Assembly: GCA_902535365.1 (NCBI GenBank) | Contig: CACATF010000001.1 | Span: 132,077-196,076, forward strand | DNA length: 64,000 bases | Direction: 5' to 3' | DNA from: an uncultured SAR86 cluster bacterium | GTDB lineage: Bacteria > Pseudomonadota > Gammaproteobacteria > Magnimaribacterales > TMED112 | In this document: positions 49,613 to 59,850 of the stretch, one piece after another | Numbering within the stretch: the first letter of the stretch is position 1 | Layout: every line of letters starts with the position of its first letter | The notes under the pieces: generated by a model | Databases searched by the model: none | Told to the model about the DNA's origin: nothing | The model's input: only the letters and a program-made list of their open reading frames with translations | Program-made: the position numbers and the translations under genes

Positions 49613-50897
49613 CTTTTATATCCTTTAAAACCTCAATTGCAGTTTTTGCTGCCTTTCTTATTTTATTTTCGTCATGCTGGCTTGAAATAAAACAACTTTC
49701 ATATGCTGAAGGAGGAAGATAAATATTTCTTTCAAGCATGCCCTTAAAAAATAAGCTAAACATTTCGATATTGCTATTGGTCACATCATCAAAATTTTTT
49801 GGAAGCGTCTCACTGAAAAAGAAACCAAACATTCCACCACGAGCAGAATATGAAAAAGGAATATTTTCTTTTTTACAATACTCACCAATCATGGTTAAGA
49901 ATAGGTATGCATTAGCTTCAAGTTTCTCATAGAGCGTTTTATCTTTTAACTGTTTTAACAAGGCAGTACCTGCACTCACCGCAATTGGGTTTCCTGAAAG
50001 TGTTCCAGCTTGATAAACAGGACCATCTGGAGAGATATTATTCATGATGGATGCTTTTCCTCCATACACTCCAACTGGCAAGCCACCACCAACAATCTTA
50101 CCTAAAGCAGTTAAATCAGCCTCAATGCCAGTTAGTTCTTGAACACCTCCACGTGCAACCCTGAACCCGGTCATGACCTCATCAAAAATAAGTATTGAAT
50201 TATTTTGGGATGTGACATCGCGAAGGTATTGTAGAAATTCTAGATCTGGTTCAATAAAGCCCATATTTCCTGCAATTGGTTCAACAATAATTGCAGCAAT
50301 ATCATCTCCATATTTCTCGAAAGCTTTTTTAACAGAATCAATATCATTGTAAGGAAGGGTAAGGGTTAGTTTGGATAGCTCTTCAGGAATGCCTGGGGAG
50401 TCAGGTACACCCAACGTTGCCAGGCCTGACCCGGCCTTAACAAGAAGTGAATCAACATGACCGTGATAACAGCCAATAAATTTAATTATTTTATTTTTGC
50501 CAGTGGTTCCTCTGGCCAGCCTTATGCAACTCATGGTTGCTTCGGTACCAGAGTTCACCATTCTAAGTTTTTCAATACTTGGTATATATGATTTTATAAG
50601 TTTTGCTATTTCAAGCTCATTTTTTGTTGGAGCGCCAAAACTTATTCCTTTGCCTGCCTGAGCTCTAATAGCTGAGATTACTTTTTCATTAGAGTGGCCT
50701 AAAACCATTGGCCCCCAAGACCCAACAAAATCTAAATATTTATTGCCATCTTCATCGTATAGATAGCAACCTCGTGATTTTTTAAAAAAAATTGGTGATC
50801 CGCCAACACTTTTAAATGCTCGCACTGGTGAATTGACCCCTCCAGCTATGTGGTGTTTTGATTTTTCAAATAATTGTTCTGAATTTTTTGTCTTCAT
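49602..50897 (-). CDS. hemL: Glutamate-1-semialdehyde 2,1-aminomutase
   Basis: HIAGGVNSPVRAFKSVGGSPIFF, NSGTEATMSCIRLARG, FDEVMTGFRVARGG, LGKIVGGGLPVGVYGG. Confidence 0.98.
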   Translation of the reverse strand: MKTKNSEQLFEKSKHHIAGGVNSPVRAFKSVGGSPIFFKKSRGCYLYDEDGNKYLDFVGSWGPMVLGHSNEKVISAIRAQAGKGISFGAPTKNELEIAKLIKSYIPSIEKLRMVNSGTEATMSCIRLARGTTGKNKIIKFIGCYHGHVDSLLVKAGSGLATLGVPDSPGIPEELSKLTLTLPYNDIDSVKKAFEKYGDDIAAIIVEPIAGNMGFIEPDLEFLQYLRDVTSQNNSILIFDEVMTGFRVARGGVQELTGIEADLTALGKIVGGGLPVGVYGGKASIMNNISPDGPVYQAGTLSGNPIAVSAGTALLKQLKDKTLYEKLEANAYLFLTMIGEYCKKENIPFSYSARGGMFGFFFSETLPKNFDDVTNSNIEMFSLFFKGMLERNIYLPPSAYESCFISSQHDENKIRKAAKTAIEVLKDIKDEV

Positions 50898-51028
50898 CTG
50901 ATATTTTTGGCCTCTAGAATCATCATTTGGTCTGTCATTATAGTTTTATGAAAACCAGTCTTCCACTAATTGTTTGTATATCTTAATTAATGATAGTTTT
51001 ATATGAATAAATTAGCTAATAGCAACAT

Positions 51029-51565
51029 TTATTCTTTAGAGAAACTTGCTTTGAGCTTTTTTGTGAATTCTTTGACTCTTTGCCAATCTGTGAATTCAAA
51101 TGTGCCATTTGTATCAGTTGGCCCTCCTGTAATCCACATAATAAATTTGATCATATGTTTGTCGATGAAATGGTACTTGGGATAATCAATTACCCCAGCA
51201 AACACATCGACTTCCTTTGGAGACCAGCCTGTTTTTTTTATAAATTTTTGTACGTAGGGATTGGTGTTTGGCCTATTTTTTTCGGTTTTACGAGCAACAG
51301 CATTAACACTAAAGAAAGCTGCGTTCTTACTTACGAGAACATCTCTATTATCTTTAATGAATCTCATTAATTTAGGCTGATGATTCCCATATCTTATGCT
51401 TGCACCAATAACAATATGATGATGAAGGTTTAAATCCTCCACAGTCGTATCGTCAACCTTTTTTAAAGTTGTATCACACTCATCCGCAAAGCCTGCCGCT
51501 ACTGATTGAGTTATTTTGTGAGTATGGCCATCAGTAGTGGAAAATATAAATAGGATTTTCTTCAT
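51029..51565 (-). CDS. hemG: Flavodoxin-like protoporphyrinogen oxidase (HemG-type)
   Basis: MKKILFIFSTTDGHTHKI, VIGASIRYGNHQPKL, ITGGPTDT; start refined. Confidence 0.87.
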   Translation of the reverse strand: MKKILFIFSTTDGHTHKITQSVAAGFADECDTTLKKVDDTTVEDLNLHHHIVIGASIRYGNHQPKLMRFIKDNRDVLVSKNAAFFSVNAVARKTEKNRPNTNPYVQKFIKKTGWSPKEVDVFAGVIDYPKYHFIDKHMIKFIMWITGGPTDTNGTFEFTDWQRVKEFTKKLKASFSKE

Positions 51566-51628
51566 TTCACTAGAATTATATGACATTCATATATTTTGAT
51601 AGAATTATTAATACATATATAAACAAAA

Positions 51629-51976
51629 ATGAGTTTTTCAGCACAAAAAGCCACACCATTTGAAGTTTCAAGCGAAGCTTTAAATAAGATTATTGATTTA
51701 AAAACCAATGAGGGCGCTAAATTTTTTAGAGTCTATGTTACAGGTGGTGGTTGTTCAGGCTTTCAATACGGTTTTAAGTTTGATGAATACGATGAAGATG
51801 AAGATACAAAATTAGATTTTGATCAAAATGTCACTATTCTTCTGGATGAACTGTCCTACCCATACATTCTGGGTTCAAAAGTTGATTATGTTGAAAATCT
51901 TATGGGCGCTAAATTTGTAATTGATAATCCCAACGCTAAAACAACTTGCGGCTGTGGGGCATCCTTCTCTATCTGA
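51629..51976 (+). CDS. erpA: Iron-sulfur cluster insertion protein ErpA
   Basis: LRVYVTGGGCSGFQYGF-type, LMGAKFVIDNPNAKTTCGCGASFSI. Confidence 0.96.
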   Translation: MSFSAQKATPFEVSSEALNKIIDLKTNEGAKFFRVYVTGGGCSGFQYGFKFDEYDEDEDTKLDFDQNVTILLDELSYPYILGSKVDYVENLMGAKFVIDNPNAKTTCGCGASFSI

Positions 51977-52940
51977 AAATTACACCTTTGTTGGCATAGG
52001 CTAAATAAGCAAAAGCACAAGCCTCCATATATCTTGAGTCAACCACTGAATCTGTGTTTGTAATGTTTGCACCTGTTTTTGTTTTAATGGATCTCATTAA
52101 GAATGTATTTCGAGTACCACCACCATGAAAAATAAGGTCTTTGGGTTTGTTACAAAAGCTATGAAAATTTGCAATCATTTCTGCGGTTATATCTGATAAA
52201 GTAAAAAGCACATCCTCCACTTTGCAGTCTTTAACAAGCCTGCTTTTAAGAATTGAAGTGTATGCAGAAATATCGTCAGCACGAGGGTAGCCATACTCTA
52301 AAAAAACCTTCATCAGGGAATCTTTCAGTTCAATAATAAGTTTGCCTTGAGAAGCCAGATTGCCATCCTTATCAAAGTCACCATGGCCATAAAAACTTGT
52401 TGCCATATCCATGAGACAGTTGCCAGGACCAATATCTGTGGCACATTGAATATTGCCATCAACCAACCAAGTACCATTTGATATACCACCAATATTTATA
52501 ACAGCGCTCTCTGCTCCATTTTGACCAAAAAGATACTTATGAAAGATTGGTATCAATGGAGCTCCCATCCCCCCATTAGCTATATCTTTGTTTCTAAAAT
52601 CAGACGAAACCTTTATGTGTGTTTTATTTGCAATTTCTTGAGGATCACCAGCTTGAATGCTTTTAGCATTTGTATGAGATATTGTTTGTCCTGAAAAGGC
52701 GATGAGCTCAATTTCAGACTCATCAATATTGCTCTCAGACAAAACAGTATTAACTAAATTAATTGTTTTTTGGGTAATTTCGGCATCAATTCTAGAGAGC
52801 TCTTCTTCATGTTTATAGGTCTGGCTAAAAGGGATCGTAATCGTTTGATGTATCTTCAGTTCAGGTTCAAATGAAACTAAACAACCATCGAGAGCATCAC
52901 GGCTTGTGCCTGACATCACGCCCAGATAAAGTGTGCTCAT
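51969..52940 (-). CDS. anmK: Anhydro-N-acetylmuramic acid kinase
   Basis: LGVMSGTSRDALDGCLV, GQTISH, VINIGGISNGTWL, DIGPGNCLMD, HGGGTRNTFLM. Confidence 0.96.
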   Translation of the reverse strand: MSTLYLGVMSGTSRDALDGCLVSFEPELKIHQTITIPFSQTYKHEEELSRIDAEITQKTINLVNTVLSESNIDESEIELIAFSGQTISHTNAKSIQAGDPQEIANKTHIKVSSDFRNKDIANGGMGAPLIPIFHKYLFGQNGAESAVINIGGISNGTWLVDGNIQCATDIGPGNCLMDMATSFYGHGDFDKDGNLASQGKLIIELKDSLMKVFLEYGYPRADDISAYTSILKSRLVKDCKVEDVLFTLSDITAEMIANFHSFCNKPKDLIFHGGGTRNTFLMRSIKTKTGANITNTDSVVDSRYMEACAFAYLAYANKGVIFR

Positions 52941-54172
52941 AAGCTAGAAATATTTTTGATAATATCTGTTCTCTCCTCTACTAACTTATCAAAATATTTT
53001 TTGTTGTAGGAATTTATTGATTGAGCATTTGGAGGCTCCACTTTCACTGGATCAGTATGTTTCCCATTGATATGAAATTCATAATGGAGGTGTGGCCCTG
53101 TAGCTAGGCCAGTAGAACCTACGTAACCAATGGTTTGCCCCTGTTCAACTTTTGCACCTTTTCTAATGCCTTTTGCAAACCCATTTAAGTGAGCATACCT
53201 CGTCATATATTTGTTGTAATGCATAACATCAATATAGTTTCCATATGAATTTGAAAATTTTGCTTCTTTAATAACCCCATCTCCTGTCACTTTAACTGCA
53301 GTTCCAGTTCTGGCAGCATAATCGGTGCCTTTGTGTGCTTTGATTGTATTCAATATTGGGTGTTTACGATTTGGATTATAGTGTGAGCTTATTCGAGCAA
53401 ATTCTATCGGGGTTCTAAGAAAAGCCTTCCTTACATTACTGCTGTCTGTAGTGTAGTAATCTTTTCTGCCTCTTTGTGTGAAGCGAATAACAAATAACTC
53501 TTCGCCTTTATTTGTAAATTCAGCAGCCAAAATATCGCCATGAGATACCAATCTACCATTTGAATAGATGTCCTCGTATAAGATTTTAACTTCATCGCCA
53601 TTTCTGATGTCATAGGCATAATCAATATCCCATCCAAAAATGTAAATTAAGTCACCTAAGACAGAATTTGGTACTTGTGCTTTTTTTCCAGAGGCATAAA
53701 GAGATTCTGTGATATTAAATTCTCGGAATTGAACAATTCTTTCGAGGTTATCCCTTTTTTTATCAAAATCGTACTCGCCATCAGCGATAGTCAGAACATC
53801 TATGTAAAAATCTTCATCAAATCTTTTTACCAAAAGATTGTTTTCGCTTTTTGAAATATACATTTCATCATTGATGCGCAATTTGATGAATTCCTTAAGA
53901 TCTTTATCTTTCGCAATTGTATTGATCAGGGTCGGGGACACTCCAAAACCAACCAGAGTAGAGTAAAATGTATCTCCTCTCTTAATGATCACTTTATTTT
54001 CTTCAGTGAGCAGAAGATCATCATCATTGTCCTTAATTTTAATTTCTGAAACAGTAATTTCCTGTTCACTCAGGAGGTTCCTATTTTCATAATCAGCTGC
54101 AATTAAAAATACAAATACACTCGGTACCAATAAAATGGTTAGAATTAATCTTAAATGAGAGCCTGTGTACAT
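52937..54172 (-). CDS. mepM: M23 family murein endopeptidase (MepM-like)
   Basis: RISSHYNPNRKHPILNTIKAHKGTDYAA, YAHLNGF, GYVGSTGLATGPHLHYEF. Confidence 0.93.
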   Translation of the reverse strand: MYTGSHLRLILTILLVPSVFVFLIAADYENRNLLSEQEITVSEIKIKDNDDDLLLTEENKVIIKRGDTFYSTLVGFGVSPTLINTIAKDKDLKEFIKLRINDEMYISKSENNLLVKRFDEDFYIDVLTIADGEYDFDKKRDNLERIVQFREFNITESLYASGKKAQVPNSVLGDLIYIFGWDIDYAYDIRNGDEVKILYEDIYSNGRLVSHGDILAAEFTNKGEELFVIRFTQRGRKDYYTTDSSNVRKAFLRTPIEFARISSHYNPNRKHPILNTIKAHKGTDYAARTGTAVKVTGDGVIKEAKFSNSYGNYIDVMHYNKYMTRYAHLNGFAKGIRKGAKVEQGQTIGYVGSTGLATGPHLHYEFHINGKHTDPVKVEPPNAQSINSYNKKYFDKLVEERTDIIKNISSL

Positions 54173-54197
54173 GTTCTGATATTATATATAAAGCTTT

Positions 54198-55397
54198 ATG
54201 AGTGATTTAAAAAAACAATTAGAAATTATAAAACAAGGAATTGAGGAAATCATTGGTGAGGATGATTTAGTTCAAAAGCTTAAAGACAATAAAACATTAA
54301 CAATTAAAGTTGGATTTGATCCAACTGCACCAGATTTACACCTAGGACATACAGTTCTTTTAAGAAAGATGAGGCAGCTTCAAGACCTTGGACATAAGGT
54401 CATATTTTTAATTGGTGATTTCACTGGAAAAATTGGTGATCCAACTGGGAAGAATAAGACAAGACCTCCCCTTACAGACAAAGAAATTGAAGAAAACGCA
54501 AAAACCTACCAAGATCAAGTTTTCAAGGTTCTTGATAAAGACAAGACAGTGGTTGATTTCAATTCAAGATGGGGTGACAAGATGTCTGGCGCAGATATGA
54601 TTAAACTTGCAGCTCAATCAACAGTAGCGCGCATGATTGAAAGAGATGACTTTTCAAAAAGATTCAAAAACAATCAACCAATATCAATCCATGAGTTTCT
54701 CTACCCTCTCATGCAAGGGTATGACTCAGTTGAGCTTGAAGCAGATATGGAGCTTGGTGGCACAGATCAAAAATTTAACTTATTGGTTGGAAGGGATTTG
54801 CAAAAGTCTGCAGGGAGCAAGCCACAAACAATAATGACACTTCCCCTGCTTGAAGGCTTAGATGGGGTAAAGAAGATGTCAAAAAGTGAAGATAACTACA
54901 TCGGCATAACCGAAAGTGCAGATCAAATTTTCGGGAAAACTATGTCCATTCCTGATGACGTGATGTTCAAATGGTTTGATCTATTAAGTTTTCGTTCCCC
55001 AGAAGAAATTGCATCATTAAAAAAAGAGATCGATAACGGTGCCAATCCTAGGGATGCAAAAATTATGCTTGCTCTTGAGTTAGCTGAACGCTTTACAAAC
55101 AACGCTGAAGCAGTGCAAGCACAAGAAAACTTTTCAAAAAAATTTGCAAAGAATGAATTGCCCTCAAATATTGAAGAGAAAGCTCATAAGATTGACCAAA
55201 TGCCAGCACTACCAAATTTACTGAAAGATCTCGGCATGGTTTCAAGCACATCTGATGCTATTCGCTTGATTCAACAAGGTGCAGTTAAGATTAATCAGCA
55301 AAAAGTTGAAGACAAAGATACTATTCTTGACTTAAACGAAAAAACGCTTCTGCAAGTTGGGAAAAAGAAGTATCTTTATGTCACTCTTAGTCAATAA
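54198..55397 (+). CDS. tyrS: Tyrosyl-tRNA synthetase
   Basis: [41 protein letters not shown]4 domain. Confidence 0.98.
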   Translation: MSDLKKQLEIIKQGIEEIIGEDDLVQKLKDNKTLTIKVGFDPTAPDLHLGHTVLLRKMRQLQDLGHKVIFLIGDFTGKIGDPTGKNKTRPPLTDKEIEENAKTYQDQVFKVLDKDKTVVDFNSRWGDKMSGADMIKLAAQSTVARMIERDDFSKRFKNNQPISIHEFLYPLMQGYDSVELEADMELGGTDQKFNLLVGRDLQKSAGSKPQTIMTLPLLEGLDGVKKMSKSEDNYIGITESADQIFGKTMSIPDDVMFKWFDLLSFRSPEEIASLKKEIDNGANPRDAKIMLALELAERFTNNAEAVQAQENFSKKFAKNELPSNIEEKAHKIDQMPALPNLLKDLGMVSSTSDAIRLIQQGAVKINQQKVEDKDTILDLNEKTLLQVGKKKYLYVTLSQ

Positions 55398-55417
55398 GAG
55401 AAAAACAAAGGGGAAAA

Positions 55418-56581
55418 ATGTCGAATGAAAATAAATATGACCTAATAATGTTTGGGGCCACAGGGTTTACAGGCAAATTGGTTTGCGAATACATAAATTC
55501 AAAATATTCTGATAGCTTGAATTGGGCTATTGCTGGCCGCAATAAAGAAAAACTTGAAAATGTTTCAAATGAGTTGGGTTTGAGTGTTCCGACTATTGAG
55601 CTTGATTCCAATAATAAATCTCATGTTGAGAATGTCTTAAAACAGACACGCTTAATCCTAACCACAGTAGGGCCTTACCAGCTTTACGGCAATGAAATAA
55701 TAAAAAAATGTGCAGAACTTGGAGTTCATTATGTTGATTTATCTGGCGAGCCAGGATGGATGCACTTAATGAATGAGCATAAAGCGCAAGCTCAGCAAAG
55801 CGGAGCAAAAATAGTTCATAGTTGTGGGTTTGATTCTATTCCGTCTGATCTCGGGGTGCTTTTTCTACAAAATGAGGCAAAAAACAAACATGGCAGACCT
55901 TATGCAAATGTGAAGTGCCGAGTAAGATCAATGAAAGGTGAGTTCTCTGGCGGAACTGCTGCATCATTAAGAGCAACACTTGGCTCACTCAAAACTAACC
56001 CAGAAATGTTTAATATTTTGGTAGATCCATTTACTTTGTGTGAGGGTTTTAAAGGCCCAGACCAACCAGTTGATAACAAACCTTATTATGATGAGGTGCT
56101 TCAACAATGGTCAGCACCATTTTTTATGGCGCCAATCAACACTAAAAATGTTCACCGATCAAATTACCAACTTAATTTTGCCTATGGCGAAGATTTTTTG
56201 TATGAAGAGATGTTTGCTTGCGGTGAAGGTGAAAAAGGAGAAGCAGCAGCCAAAGCGATAGCATCCTACAACCCAATGATGGGTGAGAATGTCCCCAAAC
56301 CAGGAGAGGGCCCATCAAAAGAATCACGAGATAATGGCAGTTATGACATGGCCTTTTATGGCGTAGTGGATGGAAAAGTTGAAATGACAGCATCTGTTAT
56401 CGGGCAAGGCGACCCTGGTTATTCATCAACCTCTAAGATGATTACAGAAAGTGCATTGTGCTTGCTCAACGATTGCGATGATTTGCCAGGCGGCATCTAT
56501 TCCACAGCATCATCCATGGGAACAAAGCTGATTAAGAGACTTGAAAAAAATGAAGTTATGTCTTTCAAGATAGAGAGTTAA
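55418..56581 (+). CDS. Saccharopine dehydrogenase-like / trans-acting enoyl reductase family protein
   Basis: LIMFGATGFTGKLVCEYI, TVGPYQLYG, CGFDSIPSDLGV. Confidence 0.92.
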   Translation: MSNENKYDLIMFGATGFTGKLVCEYINSKYSDSLNWAIAGRNKEKLENVSNELGLSVPTIELDSNNKSHVENVLKQTRLILTTVGPYQLYGNEIIKKCAELGVHYVDLSGEPGWMHLMNEHKAQAQQSGAKIVHSCGFDSIPSDLGVLFLQNEAKNKHGRPYANVKCRVRSMKGEFSGGTAASLRATLGSLKTNPEMFNILVDPFTLCEGFKGPDQPVDNKPYYDEVLQQWSAPFFMAPINTKNVHRSNYQLNFAYGEDFLYEEMFACGEGEKGEAAAKAIASYNPMMGENVPKPGEGPSKESRDNGSYDMAFYGVVDGKVEMTASVIGQGDPGYSSTSKMITESALCLLNDCDDLPGGIYSTASSMGTKLIKRLEKNEVMSFKIES

Positions 56582-56717
56582 TTTTTTCCTCTCTGCCACA
56601 ATTGTAAAAAAAACGTCACAAAAATTTTCATTGCGTTTACAGAAATTCAATTACCTGTAACAAATGGTAAATAGAATTGAGTCAATTTTTTAATTTTTTT
56701 ACTCGAGGAAGTAAACC

Positions 56718-59708
56718 ATGAAGAAATTTTATAATGCAATTGTCGTTGTTTTAACGACTCTTTTCGTTGCTGCTTGTGGTGGGGGGAGTTCGTCTCCTGC
56801 TCCAACGCCAGCTCCTACACCGGCTCCAACGCCGGCTCCAACGCCAGCTCCTACACCGGAGCCAACCCCAGAACCAACCCCAGAACCAACCCCTGCACCG
56901 GTTTCAGATTGTGCAGTAGGTGATGATTCAGGTGTTGATTATGCAGACTTTGATGGTCAGACTAAAAGCATTTGCGTTCTAAGTTTCCCAGCTGAACTAC
57001 CAATTACAGGAGAAGTGTCAATAAACAACGATGCTATTTATGCTCTGAATGGTGCAGTTTTTGTGGGTGCTGGAATTAATGCAGATGGTTCAAGTGCTGG
57101 TGAAAATGGAATACTCAATATTGCTGAAGGTACAACAATCATAGGTTCAGCAGGTGCAAATTATGAAGATGCAACTGCTCTAGTAGCCTCGTTTGATCCT
57201 GCTTTAGAAGTTTCTGATACAGACGTTGACTACTTAGTGGTAAGCCCAGGCTCACAACTTAATATTAGTGGTTCTTCTACAATGCCTGTAGTTATGACAG
57301 GTGCAAGTGATTTAACTGGTGAAGTTAATGATGGTGCTCAGTCACAATGGGGCGGTTTAGTTATATCTGGTTTAGCTACTCATAATAACTGTAATATCGA
57401 TGATATTGGTACTGCTGCATGTACTGCAGAAGGTGAAGGCGCCTCAGGATACTATGGCGGCACAGATGATGAAGACAACTCAGGTACAATGGCTTATTTC
57501 CAAGTTAAATATGCTGGTTACCTTTTCACAAATGAAGATGAGTTAAATGGTATTGCTTTCCAAGCTGTTGGTTCAGGTACTGATGTTTCTTATGTACAGG
57601 TTCATAATGGTTCGGATGATGGTATCGAATGGTTTGGCGGTACAGTCGGCATTAAGAATTTTGTTGTCACAGGAGCTTCAGATGATTCTCTTGACTGGAC
57701 AGATGGATGGAGAGGTTATGCACAATACGGAGTCGTTGTACAGACACTCTTCCCTGTAACTGATGCATCAAGATCTAAGGATAATACTATTGAGGCAGAC
57801 AACTTAGGTTCTGATATGGATAGAGCTCCAAGATCATTCCCGTCGATTGCTAATGTAACATTTGTTCAAGATTACGGTGGTGACAAACTTCAGCTCAGAG
57901 AAGGAACAGGAATCAATTTATGGAATTCAATTGTTTCTGGTAATCCTGAAGATTCAGACGGATGTGTTGACGTTGATGATGATGAAACATTTAGATTCAT
58001 GAGCGAAGAGAATGGTCTAAGTCTAGCTGGAACATTATTTGACTCTGTTAAGTGCGGTACATGGTACTTTGATGATGGTAATGGTAATGTTGAAGCAGGC
58101 GGTGGCCTCGAAGATGACAACGATGTTGCTGATGGTGGATTTGCCTTTGATGTAGCAGCGTACATTGAAGCTAACGCTAATGTTGGTGCAACAGGTCTTC
58201 ATGGCAGAATGAGAAATGCTGCTTACATAACACATCCACTTGTTGATTCATATTATGATGCAGCTGATGCTAATTCTATTGATCCAAGAGTTGAAACTGC
58301 TTCATTTATTGGTGGTGTTGAAAGCGAAGCAAATGACTGGACAGTTGGCTGGACATTTGGTTTGCATATGGATGAGTTTGAATGTCCATATGGTACAACA
58401 CTTGGCAACATGAAAGACGGTGCTGGTGCAGCGTGTGAACTTGTTGCTGCTCAATCAGAAGATAAGAACATAAGGCTTGTTGGTGGTGGTTTACCATATC
58501 TTATGAAAGAGCAAGTGAAAGTCGGTGATGGAACAAATGTTGGTGCTAAGTACCTACAGATTGATCCTGGTGTAACTATTTATAGTGACAGTGTCTTCGG
58601 TGAAGGTGCTACAGATGAGTATGATGCTATCGTTGTTCCGACATTCTCTAAAATTATGGCCAACGGTGCTCCAGGAGCTCCTGTAACAATGACATCAGGA
58701 CGTGAAGTTAGATATCCAAGTGGTGATAATGCTGTTTCAGTTAGCACCTCATCAGATTGGGGCGGTCTTGTAATTAATGGCTTAGCCACTCAAAACAATT
58801 GTAATGAAGCTGACCTAGGAACAGCAGCATGTACAGCTGATGGTGAAGGTAATTCAGGAAGTTATGGCGGTACGGATGATGCTGATAACAGTGGAAACCT
58901 TTTCTACTTAGTTCTTAAATACGCAGGTAGATTGTTTAATGCAGAAGATGAGCTTAATGGTATTGCATTCCAAGCCGTGGGAAGTGGTACAGAAGTTGAT
59001 TATGTTCAGACATTTAATACTTCCGACGACGGAGTAGAATTCTTTGGTGGAACTGTGAGCGCTAAGCATTTGCTAGTGATGGGTGCATCTGATGATTCTA
59101 TTGACTGGACTGATGGTTGGAGAGGTAATATACAGCACGCGATTGTCTGGCAAGACCAAGGTCAAAACTTTGGGAAGGACAGGTCTATCGAAGCTGACAA
59201 CTATGGCTCAGATATGGACAGATTGCCACGATCTAACCCACAAATTGCAAACTTAACTATTGTCAGTGATGATGGTCAAGCAATTCTGCTTAGAGAAGGG
59301 ACCGGATTAGGGTTATTCAACTCTGTTATCGCAGATGATTCAGGTGAGAGCACATGCTTGGATATTGATAATGTCACAACAGCAGACTTCAATGGTGACG
59401 GTACTGTTGGTGAAGGACATGATTATGTTGGTAGTTTATTTGCTTGTGCAACAGCAGCAGATGCTGGTACTGGCGAAGATGATGTATCTGGTGCAGACAC
59501 ATTGGCTCTAATGGAGGCAAATAGTACTGTTAGTGAAAATGGTGATTCACTAGATGGATACATCAATGGTTCAGTAGAAGCTGGCCTATCTCCAGCTGAT
59601 ACTTCATCAAATAGCTTCTTTGAAGCAACTGATCATGTTGGTGCCGTAGCATCAGCTGAGTCAGACTGGACATCAGGATGGGCTTACTTTCCTGAGTCAG
59701 AGGAGTAA
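56718..59708 (+). CDS. Large lipoprotein with PT-rich linker and two homologous WGG...TDGWRG modules
   Basis: LFVAACGGG lipobox; PAPTPAPTP linker; modules beginning [17 protein letters not shown] and [17 protein letters not shown]. Confidence 0.9.
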   Translation: MKKFYNAIVVVLTTLFVAACGGGSSSPAPTPAPTPAPTPAPTPAPTPEPTPEPTPEPTPAPVSDCAVGDDSGVDYADFDGQTKSICVLSFPAELPITGEVSINNDAIYALNGAVFVGAGINADGSSAGENGILNIAEGTTIIGSAGANYEDATALVASFDPALEVSDTDVDYLVVSPGSQLNISGSSTMPVVMTGASDLTGEVNDGAQSQWGGLVISGLATHNNCNIDDIGTAACTAEGEGASGYYGGTDDEDNSGTMAYFQVKYAGYLFTNEDELNGIAFQAVGSGTDVSYVQVHNGSDDGIEWFGGTVGIKNFVVTGASDDSLDWTDGWRGYAQYGVVVQTLFPVTDASRSKDNTIEADNLGSDMDRAPRSFPSIANVTFVQDYGGDKLQLREGTGINLWNSIVSGNPEDSDGCVDVDDDETFRFMSEENGLSLAGTLFDSVKCGTWYFDDGNGNVEAGGGLEDDNDVADGGFAFDVAAYIEANANVGATGLHGRMRNAAYITHPLVDSYYDAADANSIDPRVETASFIGGVESEANDWTVGWTFGLHMDEFECPYGTTLGNMKDGAGAACELVAAQSEDKNIRLVGGGLPYLMKEQVKVGDGTNVGAKYLQIDPGVTIYSDSVFGEGATDEYDAIVVPTFSKIMANGAPGAPVTMTSGREVRYPSGDNAVSVSTSSDWGGLVINGLATQNNCNEADLGTAACTADGEGNSGSYGGTDDADNSGNLFYLVLKYAGRLFNAEDELNGIAFQAVGSGTEVDYVQTFNTSDDGVEFFGGTVSAKHLLVMGASDDSIDWTDGWRGNIQHAIVWQDQGQNFGKDRSIEADNYGSDMDRLPRSNPQIANLTIVSDDGQAILLREGTGLGLFNSVIADDSGESTCLDIDNVTTADFNGDGTVGEGHDYVGSLFACATAADAGTGEDDVSGADTLALMEANSTVSENGDSLDGYINGSVEAGLSPADTSSNSFFEATDHVGAVASAESDWTSGWAYFPESEE
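56796..56900 (+). repeat. In-frame PTPAP/PTPEP tandem repeat (proline-threonine linker)
   Basis: Repeated CCAACGCCAGCTCCTACACCGGCT-like units encoding (PAPT/PEPT)n. Confidence 0.9.
57342..57717 (+). repeat. Intragenic module copy A
   Basis: [13 protein letters not shown]...[21 protein letters not shown]...[11 protein letters not shown]...TDGWRG, homologous to copy B. Confidence 0.85.
58752..59126 (+). repeat. Intragenic module copy B
   Basis: [13 protein letters not shown]...[21 protein letters not shown]...[11 protein letters not shown]...TDGWRG, homologous to copy A. Confidence 0.85.
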
Positions 59709-59746
59709 TTGCTTACCTCGCAGTTAGTAATTAACTCAGCCCTTTT

Positions 59747-59776
59747 AGCCACCTCTTCGGAGGTGGCTTTTTTTTT
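59747..59776 (+). terminator. Rho-independent terminator
   Basis: AGCCACCTC-TTCG-GAGGTGGCT perfect 9-bp stem with UUCG loop and T8-9 tract. Confidence 0.95.
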
Positions 59777-59850
59777 AAATTTTACAGTTTTGTAACATTA
59801 AAGATTCATACGCTTCTTACAATCACCAGATGTATTCAGGAGTCATGCAT

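Noticed and set aside
56644-56672. Possible Pho box (CTGTAACAAATGGTAAAT) before the lipoprotein gene
   Set aside because: Half-sites do not keep the 11-bp period or the CTGTCA-like sequence; too weak to call.
56796-56900. Tandem repeat considered as CRISPR or minisatellite
   Set aside because: In-frame and encodes a PT-rich linker; no spacers.
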